Source: Candidatus Thermochlorobacteriaceae bacterium (GTDB taxonomy: Bacteria; Bacteroidota; Chlorobiia; Chlorobiales; Thermochlorobacteraceae). From it: a stretch of 64,000 bases of DNA. The stretch is taken from NCBI GenBank assembly GCA_029263855.1, contig JAJUFC010000004.1, positions 124,001-188,000 of the forward strand, written 5' to 3'. Numbering within the stretch: position 1 is the stretch's first letter; each line of letters starts with the position of its first letter. This document shows, piece after piece, positions 44,450-51,665 of this stretch. Both the position numbers and the translations under genes were made by a program. Under the pieces are notes generated by a model. The model searched no databases, was not told the DNA's origin, and worked only from the letters and a program-made list of their open reading frames with translations.

Positions 44450-45558
44450 CTGCTCGATAGACTGTATTTGGTTTTTTCAAGTATCGTTTGAACTGCGTTT
44501 AAGACTTCTTCGTGAGAGATTTTCTCGATTCCTGTGTCTTTTGGGGCGTGAAGTAGAATGGCTTCGGTTTTATACGGATACCAATGTTTAGAGTAAGTTA
44601 CAGGCGAGCAGAGCGTAATCACAGGGCGCGCAAATGTAGCCGCAATGTGAGAGAGTGCGCTATCTGGCGTAATCACCAAACGCGCCTTTGAAGCAAGGCT
44701 GGCGGCATCTAAAATTGTGCCTTTGAACGCGAACAGTTTTTGTTGTGAAAATGCTTGTTTGAGATGTGCAACATCGTCGGCAATATCGGGCAGGTCAATT
44801 AAAACGACTTCTATATCGTGATGTTCAATAAAAAACGCTTGCAGGAATCGTTTGGCATTTTCTCTTCCCCATTGTTTCACTGCAAGACGTCCTGAAATGT
44901 TGAGCAGTAGGAACTCTGAAATTCGATGCTCGCGCAAAAAAGCGTCCACTTTCTTAAAACTTTCTTGACAAGGCTCAACGGACGGGCGAATGTCGTCGTT
45001 TGTTAGTGGCAAGCCAAACCCTTTGATTAACACATTGGCATACTGCTCTGTGAATTGATTATCCTCAACTTTGACTTGAAGGCTAAACAGTCGCTTGTAG
45101 AGGTCTTCTCTGCCTTCATCGGCGATGGTTACTTTAATGGCATTAGGGGCAATCAAATTTGCCAGCACGCCATCTTTGGTGCGCGAAGAAAATGTAAGGC
45201 ACACAATCATATCATAGCCAACTTGCCGTGCTTCTTTGACGAATCGAATCATCGCTTTGAGCGAACTGCGATACTGATAGCGTTTTGTGAGGCGAGTGTC
45301 GCACACAAGGAGCGGGAAACTTTTGTCGGAAGCCACCACATCAATGCGCACTTCGGGCTTGATTTGCTTTAAGATGTTGAAGCATGAAGTCGCCAAGACC
45401 ATATCGCCAATAAAGTCGTGCTTGAAGATTAAGACTTTGCGAACATCACCAAGCGGTGTCGGCGCAGAAAGCGTGTCGTTTTTGAAGAGCAGTCTGAAAA
45501 CAGTGTGATACCAAAAGGCTTTGTTCCAGCCTTCGAGTTTTTTTAGAACGTGTCTCAT
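44446..45558 (-). CDS. GT9 family (heptosyltransferase-like) glycosyltransferase
   Basis: This 370-residue GT9 enzyme is the most divergent of the set: KVLIFKHDFIGDMVLATSCF near 40-59, ISGRLAVKQWGRENAKRFL near 217, and donor site TPDSALSHIAATFARPVITL near 302-321 (Ser replaces Thr of PDT). It starts 14 bases after the ABC transporter stop and overlaps the next GT9 gene by 4 bases. It would act on the same glycan. Confidence 0.9.
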   Translation of the reverse strand: MRHVLKKLEGWNKAFWYHTVFRLLFKNDTLSAPTPLGDVRKVLIFKHDFIGDMVLATSCFNILKQIKPEVRIDVVASDKSFPLLVCDTRLTKRYQYRSSLKAMIRFVKEARQVGYDMIVCLTFSSRTKDGVLANLIAPNAIKVTIADEGREDLYKRLFSLQVKVEDNQFTEQYANVLIKGFGLPLTNDDIRPSVEPCQESFKKVDAFLREHRISEFLLLNISGRLAVKQWGRENAKRFLQAFFIEHHDIEVVLIDLPDIADDVAHLKQAFSQQKLFAFKGTILDAASLASKARLVITPDSALSHIAATFARPVITLCSPVTYSKHWYPYKTEAILLHAPKDTGIEKISHEEVLNAVQTILEKTKYSLSSR

Positions 45559-45572
45559 TGTGATATGGTTGC

Positions 45573-47429
45573 TTATGTCGAAATCGGTTGCGTTGCGAAC
45601 TGCATTTCATACAGATGCCTATAAGTGCCATTCTTTTCCATCAACTCGGCGTGCGAGCCTTGCTCAATAATTTCGCCTTGTTCCATGACGATGATTTTAT
45701 CGGCGTTTTTGAGCGTAGAGAGTCGGTGCGCAATTACAATTGCCGTCCGCTCGCTCATGGCATTTTCAATGGCGGCTTGAACGACTTTTTCGGATTCGTT
45801 ATCGAGTGCCGATGTGGCTTCATCGAAAATCAGCACGGGCGGATTTTTCAGCATGGCGCGCGCAATCGAAATGCGCTGACGCTGTCCGCCTGAAAGTTGC
45901 ACGCCTCTATCGCCAATCAACGTTTGATACTGTTCGGGCTTTTCCAGAATGAATTGATGTGCATTGGCAATTTTCGCCGCTTGCTCAATTCGCTCTTGCT
46001 TGGCTTCGCCTGTCATGCCGTAAGCGATATTCTTGGCAATCGTATCATTAAATAAAATCACTTCTTGATTCACGACACCAAAGAGCCGACGCAGCGAAGA
46101 GATCTCGAACTCGCGTATATCTACGCCATCAATCAAAATTCGCCCATGTTCAACGTCGTAGAATCGCAAGAGCAAGTCGACAATCGTCGATTTTCCTGAG
46201 CCTGATTGACCAACCAAACCCACCATCTCGCCTTTCTTCACCGTAAACGAAACGCCTTTGAGCACAGGCTTTTCGCCGTAACGAAACCACACATCTTCAA
46301 ATCGAATTTCGTGCTCGAACTTGTCAATTTTCTTTGTACCATTTTTCATTGCACTTGGCTTATCAATGAGCGCGAACAAGCGCTCGGCGGCACTTAACCC
46401 TTCTTGCACCCGTGCGATATTTTCCGCAATGGCTTTAATTGGATTCATCACCGAGTAGAGCGCGAAGGCAAAGACCATGAGTTCCACAGAAGTAATTTCG
46501 CCCGCGAACACTTGCTTGCCGCCAAACCACAACACGAGCGCAATCGCCGCCACGCCCATCGTTTCGTTGAACGGACTGATAATGCCACGCAACGCATTGA
46601 CTTTCAAATTCGCGCGCCGATAAGTGTCTGTAAAAGCGTTGAAGCGCGTGGCTTCGCGCACTTCCATCGCATTGGATTTAACGACCTTAATTCCGTTAAA
46701 GACTTCCTGCAAAAGTGAGTTCATATCGCCCGATTGCGCTTGAACGACATCGGCTTGCACTCGAATTTTCCGACCTAAAACGCGAATCGACCACAGGCTT
46801 AATCCCGACACGGCAAACGCAAAGAACGTGAGTTTCCAACTGATAACGAAGAGCACCGCAAGGAAAAACGCCGCGTTCAAAAACTGCCTTAGAAATGTGA
46901 TAAAGCTTGACCCGATATTTCCATGCACCACATTCACTTCGCCCATCACATAGTTCATCAATGTTCCGACGCGATTGCGATTGAAGTATCCTAATTCCAT
47001 TTGCACGATTTTTTCAAAGACCGTATCGCGCAGTTTTTTCAGCGTCTTGGTTTCAACTCGATTGACAATTTGATTGCTGAAATAAACGAAGAAGTTTTTG
47101 AGCACAAACGCACCGATAAGGAGCAAACAAACATTGAGCAATGTGCCTTCGCGCGTTTCTGCCGTAACAAGTTGCTGAAAGCCTTGTATGAGGTCGTTCT
47201 TGAAACTATCGGCTTTTTCGCGAAAGAAGTCGGTTTGCTCGGCAGGCGGCGGCGTTGGTTCAGGCGATTGCGTTTCGGATTCAGGACTGAACACGGCGTT
47301 CAGAAGCGGCAAGAGCGTTCCAATCGAGACCACGCTGAAAAGTGAGGCGAGAAAATTGACTATCACCGTCAGCGCAATCTGATACTTTTCGGGGGCTAAA
47401 AATTTGAGAACGCGAAAATAGAGTTTCAT
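45573..47429 (-). CDS. MsbA-like ABC exporter (fused permease-ATPase)
   Basis: This 618-residue half-transporter has six transmembrane helices at about 15-345, with a Pro/Glu-rich insert between helices 1 and 2 (QSPEPTPPPAEQTDFF). The ATPase domain at about 370-610 has Walker A GQSGSGKSTIVDLLLRFYDV, the Q-loop VNQEVILFNDT, signature LSGGQRQRISIARAM, and Walker B PVLIFDEATSALDNESEK. It acts as a homodimer. Proximity to GT9 genes suggests a lipid-linked glycan or lipid A-core as substrate, but the sequence alone does not separate this from a general multidrug exporter. Confidence 0.88.
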   Translation of the reverse strand: MKLYFRVLKFLAPEKYQIALTVIVNFLASLFSVVSIGTLLPLLNAVFSPESETQSPEPTPPPAEQTDFFREKADSFKNDLIQGFQQLVTAETREGTLLNVCLLLIGAFVLKNFFVYFSNQIVNRVETKTLKKLRDTVFEKIVQMELGYFNRNRVGTLMNYVMGEVNVVHGNIGSSFITFLRQFLNAAFFLAVLFVISWKLTFFAFAVSGLSLWSIRVLGRKIRVQADVVQAQSGDMNSLLQEVFNGIKVVKSNAMEVREATRFNAFTDTYRRANLKVNALRGIISPFNETMGVAAIALVLWFGGKQVFAGEITSVELMVFAFALYSVMNPIKAIAENIARVQEGLSAAERLFALIDKPSAMKNGTKKIDKFEHEIRFEDVWFRYGEKPVLKGVSFTVKKGEMVGLVGQSGSGKSTIVDLLLRFYDVEHGRILIDGVDIREFEISSLRRLFGVVNQEVILFNDTIAKNIAYGMTGEAKQERIEQAAKIANAHQFILEKPEQYQTLIGDRGVQLSGGQRQRISIARAMLKNPPVLIFDEATSALDNESEKVVQAAIENAMSERTAIVIAHRLSTLKNADKIIVMEQGEIIEQGSHAELMEKNGTYRHLYEMQFATQPIST

Positions 47430-47497
47430 CTTGCTACCAATTCGTGAAATATCAAAATACGGAAATCTGCTTAAACCATTTGTGCTACCCGTTCGTG

Positions 47498-49357
47498 TTA
47501 CTGCGCAGTTAGCCTTGAACGAATCTTTTGTGCGAGCGTTGCAAGCCTTTGGGCTTCGCTTGGGTTGCCGTGTGTATTGAGGTAGCGTGCCGTATTTGAA
47601 AGTTGCACCGACGCTGTTTGCAAAATGCCTTCTTCCAAGTGGTTGCGCGGCGTTGCCGAAAGAAACGAGTTGAGATGTTCAAGTCTACCTATTGGCAAGA
47701 GCGTATCTTGCCGACTTAATCGGAGCGCGAAGCCTTGCGGCACTTTCTTGTAAGCAATCCCAACTTCGGGCTCGGTCTGAACGACATCGGTAGTAAGATA
47801 CACAGGGCGCGTGTCGATATTTTGTTCAACGAGCGAATTGAGCATTGCTATCCAGCGCGTTTGTATACGCACTGTGTTGTATGGCTTTCCCGATTCAAAC
47901 ATCTCCAAATCTTCCAAAAACGCCTCTATTTCGGTTTTCGATTTTTCCGAAAGTTCAGGAAACGCCGTTTGCACTTTGCGCACATACCACGTGCGACGCA
48001 AGAGTTCTTTTTCAATCATCACCACATCGGGGCGATAGCCTTCGAAGCGTTGTAAATACCAAAACGCCGAGCAAAAATAATCCCACTGCGCTGAAAGCAC
48101 GAGTGCGTTAGGCTCAAGCGACTCCAACATGGTTTTTGTGTAGTCGAGCACCAGCGTCTCGTTGCGCTTGTTGTTGTGATTGAAGTTAATTGCAATCGCA
48201 ACGAGCGGCAAGAGTAGGGAGAGCAAGGCGACTTCCTTTCGCTGTTGTGCTAAAAACAAAATGCCCATAGCGGCAAGTAAAATCAAGCCAAGAAACGCAA
48301 GCAGAAAATAGGAATCGGCATCATGCACGTTGTAATTGACAGCATAAAGCGCACTGCCAAACACCAAAAGCATAAAAAACCAAAACAGCGATTTCTCGAC
48401 TCGAAACAACCGCACTGCGCCGTAAGTCGCGAGCGCGATTCCAACAAACGCCACTTCAAACGGCAAGAGCAAGAAGAACATCTTCGCTTGCGGTTGCCAA
48501 TTGCCGTTGAAGAGGTTGACTTGATACTGCTTGCCGCTGACGTGGTAAAAAAACTTATCCAACCCGCGATGCACTTCACCCCAGTTGAACTCGGGCATCA
48601 TGGCACTGCGAAGCGGCAAATAGAGGTAAAGGCTTAATCCCAACAAAAATGGCAACGCCATCAGCGCAATGCCCACGAATGATTCTTTCGTGAATCCGAA
48701 TCGGTGGAAGTAAAAGTAAAGCATAGCGGGAGCGAGCAAAATCATCGTCAAGTGATTGCAGAAGCCAAGCCCGAGCACTAGTGCCCAAATGAGCGCGTCT
48801 TTCGTTCTCACTTCTGTTGCTAGTGTGAAGCGCAGAAATAAGAGCATCGAGAGTGTGAGCATGACAAGGTGAAGCGAATAGACTTCAATGGCTGTCGCTT
48901 GTGCCCAAACCGTTCTTGAAAAGGCAAAGAGCCAACTTGCCACGAGCGCAATCAGCACGAGGCTTTCGCGTTCAAGCGGCGCGATGGGCGCGCCTTCGTT
49001 CTTGGATTTTTTTTTCTTCGCATCTTTCAAAGCAAACGGTTGCCGTTCTTGAATCGCCGTCAAAAAAAACAGAGCGAGTTTGAAAAACAGCGTCGAGGCA
49101 ACCGCCGCGCAGAACGCGGCAAAGAGATTGAGTTTGAAAATCACGGAGAACGGAAGCGGCAGAAGCAACCACAAAAAGCCAAGAATGACGAACAGCGGAT
49201 ATCCCGTTGGGTGGGCGACGCCAAGCGAGGCACACGCCGCCGCTAATTCGCCTGAATCAGTGAAAGTAACGGACGGCGCGAGGGTTAGAAGATATACGGC
49301 AAATGGAATCAGAAATGCGAGTATTCTTGCGAAAGGCTCTTTGAAGAAAATCTTCAT
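47498..49357 (-). CDS. DUF2723 membrane protein (glycosyltransferase-like)
   Basis: The 619 residues have about 11 hydrophobic helices in the first 385 and a soluble domain after. The start FAVYLLTLAPSVTFTDSGEL, then ACASLGVAHPTGYPLF near 40-56, is the DUF2723 signature, a family related to protein O-mannosyltransferases of the GT-C type; the Asp in the first loop is the expected catalytic-type residue. Family role is poorly known; transfer from polyprenyl-linked sugars outside the membrane is inferred. It is 68 bases upstream of the ABC exporter in the same direction. Confidence 0.85.
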   Translation of the reverse strand: MKIFFKEPFARILAFLIPFAVYLLTLAPSVTFTDSGELAAACASLGVAHPTGYPLFVILGFLWLLLPLPFSVIFKLNLFAAFCAAVASTLFFKLALFFLTAIQERQPFALKDAKKKKSKNEGAPIAPLERESLVLIALVASWLFAFSRTVWAQATAIEVYSLHLVMLTLSMLLFLRFTLATEVRTKDALIWALVLGLGFCNHLTMILLAPAMLYFYFHRFGFTKESFVGIALMALPFLLGLSLYLYLPLRSAMMPEFNWGEVHRGLDKFFYHVSGKQYQVNLFNGNWQPQAKMFFLLLPFEVAFVGIALATYGAVRLFRVEKSLFWFFMLLVFGSALYAVNYNVHDADSYFLLAFLGLILLAAMGILFLAQQRKEVALLSLLLPLVAIAINFNHNNKRNETLVLDYTKTMLESLEPNALVLSAQWDYFCSAFWYLQRFEGYRPDVVMIEKELLRRTWYVRKVQTAFPELSEKSKTEIEAFLEDLEMFESGKPYNTVRIQTRWIAMLNSLVEQNIDTRPVYLTTDVVQTEPEVGIAYKKVPQGFALRLSRQDTLLPIGRLEHLNSFLSATPRNHLEEGILQTASVQLSNTARYLNTHGNPSEAQRLATLAQKIRSRLTAQ

Positions 49358-49428
49358 TTCGGCAATGGTTGAAATTTTGTGCCGAAATTACATCAAAACA
49401 TAAAGAACTCGAGATAAAAGCAATACTA

Positions 49429-50607
49429 TCAGGATTTTTGCGAAACGACCTCACGGCGATAAAATGGCTTTGGCGCGTTCTCGTGGTCGATGAGTACGTC
49501 TTTGGCGCGTCGCAGTTGCGGTTTGAGGTGTTTCGCTGTTGGACGTCGAACGATTGCGGTAAAGTAGCCGAGCCGTTTAAGCCCGACCGCTCCCATCGCC
49601 AACGTCGCGCTGACAATTAAGCAAATCGCCGCCGCGCCACGCGAGCCGAGAGATTGCGTTACGAATACCGTTAAGAGCGCGGCAACGCACAGCGCGATGC
49701 TGACGCTGTAAATGCGCAAAACGGCGTGCTTGTGCGAAAGCCCGATGAAAAACATCAAGCGGTGATGAATATGCTCTCTATCCGCCTTGAACGGATGCGA
49801 GCCTGAAAGCATGCGGCGCGCGGGCGCAAGAAGCGTGTCAGCGATGGGAAATCCTAATATCAAGACTTGAACCCAAACGATTGCGTCCGTTGCCGATGGC
49901 GCATGAAAGAGCGGCAGGCACGCCATTAAGTAGCCGATGAAGAGCGCGCCCGTGTCGCCCATAAAAATGCTTGCGGGGTTGAAGTTGTATCGCAAAAATC
50001 CGATTGTCGCTCCCGCAATCGCTGCGTATCCCAGAGCCAGTCCCACGTCGTTGTAAAGCATAGAGATGAGGGTCATCGTCGCCGCGCCGATTCCCGACAC
50101 GCCGGCGGCAAGCCCGTCCAATCCGTCAATCAGATTCACCGCGTTGCAAATGCCGACAATCCACGCAACCGTCAAGATCGAAGAGAACGGCTCCGCGAGC
50201 GCGATGTTTTCCCCAAATGGATTCAAGATTTCCGTGATGCGATGTTCTCCAAAAACAACGGTGAAGGCGGCAATCGCAATTTGAAGCGCGAACTTCGTTT
50301 TGAAGTTCAAATTCACGACATCGTCAAGCATTCCCGTCAAGCAGATGAGTGTCGCGCCCAAAAGCGCCGCCCAAAGTCCTTTGTCGATTAGTCGAGCAAA
50401 TTCGGGGGAGAGCCAAAAACTGACAAGAAATGCCGCCATCGCGCCGAAAAATATGGCGATCCCGCCCATCGTCGGAATCGTGCCTTTGTGAATTTTGCGC
50501 GATTCTGTGGAAGCGTCGCCGATGCGCAGTTTTATTGAAATCCGACGCGCGAGTGGGGTCAGCAAAACTACCGTCAAAAGAGCCACAAAAAGAGTGAAAA
50601 CAAACAT
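49429..50607 (-). CDS. WecA/MraY-family undecaprenyl-phosphate sugar-1-phosphate transferase
   Basis: This 392-residue polytopic enzyme starts a lipid-linked glycan by moving a sugar-1-phosphate to undecaprenyl phosphate. Motifs: GGIAIFFGA near 49, DDVVNLNFKTKF near 95, NAVNLIDGLDGLAAGVSG near 158-175, and FMGDTGALFIGYLMA near 212-226. KADREHIHHRLMFFIG near 273 is the WecA-type HIHHR motif, which separates it from MraY. It has about 10 membrane helices. It is the first gene of the leftward glycan cluster. Substrate is likely UDP-GlcNAc or a related sugar. Confidence 0.92.
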   Translation of the reverse strand: MFVFTLFVALLTVVLLTPLARRISIKLRIGDASTESRKIHKGTIPTMGGIAIFFGAMAAFLVSFWLSPEFARLIDKGLWAALLGATLICLTGMLDDVVNLNFKTKFALQIAIAAFTVVFGEHRITEILNPFGENIALAEPFSSILTVAWIVGICNAVNLIDGLDGLAAGVSGIGAATMTLISMLYNDVGLALGYAAIAGATIGFLRYNFNPASIFMGDTGALFIGYLMACLPLFHAPSATDAIVWVQVLILGFPIADTLLAPARRMLSGSHPFKADREHIHHRLMFFIGLSHKHAVLRIYSVSIALCVAALLTVFVTQSLGSRGAAAICLIVSATLAMGAVGLKRLGYFTAIVRRPTAKHLKPQLRRAKDVLIDHENAPKPFYRREVVSQKS

Positions 50608-50865
50608 AATTTGATTTGTTTGGTTCGCGTTGTGAGTAGATTAACCTCGACTAAATGTTTTTGTTTTCTCTTTTGCTTTCACTGGCTTGACGGAAACAGC
50701 GAGGCTGGCGGGTCGCTGCGTTGAAAAGATGAAGGGTTCTCCTCCATGAAAGGTTCTCCTCAATTATTTTCAAATATACAACATGATTTTACATCCCACA
50801 AGCCGTTTGCAAGCGCGACGCGCCACACAATGTCGTTTTTTATTCGGCTTGGTTTAATTGAAAAC

Positions 50866-50894
50866 TTGACAAATCAAAAAAAAAATCTTATACT
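50866..50894 (+). promoter_or_regulatory. Sigma70-type promoter upstream of the symporter operon
   Basis: TTGACA, a 17-base A-rich spacer, then TATACT. This is the closest match to the sigma70 consensus I found in the window. It would start transcription near 50901. Confidence 0.8.
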
Positions 50895-51127
50895 CACGCA
50901 GTTCCAATCACAATGAGAATAGACAATTGACAATAATAACAATGAGAACGACTGCTGAAATTTTCTCCCGATTGTTTCCTACAAACTCGGTCTTGCTTGC
51001 GCTACCACGTGCTATTCGCGTTTGCTTTCATTCTCGCATCAACATTTTTGAAGTAGCCACTCGCGACAGTGAATGCGTCGCGTCCAAATTCTTTTCTTGA
51101 AAACAAACTTGCTCTTTTGCAGAGGCT

Positions 51128-51155
51128 TTGTTTTAGGGTTTGGCGTTTGTATAAA
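51128..51155 (+). promoter_or_regulatory. Second possible promoter in the leader
   Basis: TTGTTT, 16 bases, TATAAA. A transcript from here would start near 51161, just before the element TGACC (51163-51167) that can pair with GGTCA at 51234-51238. Confidence 0.4.
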
Positions 51156-51203
51156 AGGTTTCTGACCGACCCGCGAAAAGCCCGCTGTTTTTCTTTGAAG
51201 TCA

Positions 51204-51244
51204 CCGCTTTGTTTGGGTTCCATCAAAGCGGCTGGTCATTTTTT
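51204..51244 (+). terminator. Leader hairpin with T-run, possible attenuator
   Basis: CCGCTTTG (51204-51211) and CAAAGCGG (51224-51231) form a perfect 8-bp stem with a 12-base loop; TTTTTT at 51239-51244 follows after 7 bases. CTTTGA at 51193-51198 can instead pair with TCAAAG at 51223-51228, which would break this stem. The coding region starts 109 bases downstream. Confidence 0.55.
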
Positions 51245-51352
51245 CAACATTTTTCGTCGCAAGCGCGATTCGTTCGACAGAAGCCCATCAGTTAAAATTC
51301 TGTTCTTTGGTTTTAACGATTAACTAACAACAAAACGGAGGAACATAATCAA

Positions 51353-51664
51353 ATGGCAGAACTTCAGACAAAGGACGTTGAGACGACGCCGAAGGTCGCT
51401 CACGATCAGCAAACGCTTGAAAAATATTGGCATGAGAATCGCAACCTCGTCTTTACGATGCTCGGCATTTGGTTTGCGGTTACGTATCTCACCCAACTCT
51501 TTGCAAACGCGCTGAATGGTGTGGTCATCGCGGGGTTTCCGCTGGGTTACTATATGGGCGGACAAGGCTCGCTCATCGCATTCGTAGTGATGATTTTTTA
51601 CTACGCCAAAAAGATGAACGAAATCGACAAGAAGTATAATCTCGAAGAGGAGGAGGAAAATTAA
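51353..51664 (+). CDS. Small subunit of Na+/solute symporter (DUF4212)
   Basis: This 103-residue protein has two transmembrane helices (NLVFTMLGIWFAVTYLTQLF near 34-53 and GGQGSLIAFVVMIFYYAKKM near 68-88) with the conserved PLGYYMGGQG turn between them. This is the DUF4212 pattern found next to large solute symporters. It has a strong GGAGG ribosome site. The large subunit starts one base after its stop. It probably stabilises or regulates the transporter. Confidence 0.9.
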   Translation: MAELQTKDVETTPKVAHDQQTLEKYWHENRNLVFTMLGIWFAVTYLTQLFANALNGVVIAGFPLGYYMGGQGSLIAFVVMIFYYAKKMNEIDKKYNLEEEEEN

Positions 51665-51665
51665 G

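Larger units (their letters stand above)
50608..51352 (+). other. 745-base noncoding leader region of the symporter operon
   Basis: Between two divergent genes there is no ORF with convincing codon pattern. Contents: a near-consensus promoter at 50866-50894, a second -10/-35 pair at 51128-51155, and a hairpin with a T-run at 51204-51244. A possible 52-codon leader ORF runs from the ATG at 50942 to the stop at 51100, without a good ribosome site. The transcript leader from the first promoter would be about 450 bases. Confidence 0.6.

Noticed and set aside
50942-51100. 52-codon ORF in the leader of the symporter operon
   Set aside because: No ribosome site and no run of a single amino acid as in classical leader peptides. 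It is mentioned only as part of the leader.
51069-51323. 84-aa frame covering the leader hairpin
   Set aside because: It spans the hairpin and T-run, lacks a ribosome site and has biased composition. It is not supported as a gene.
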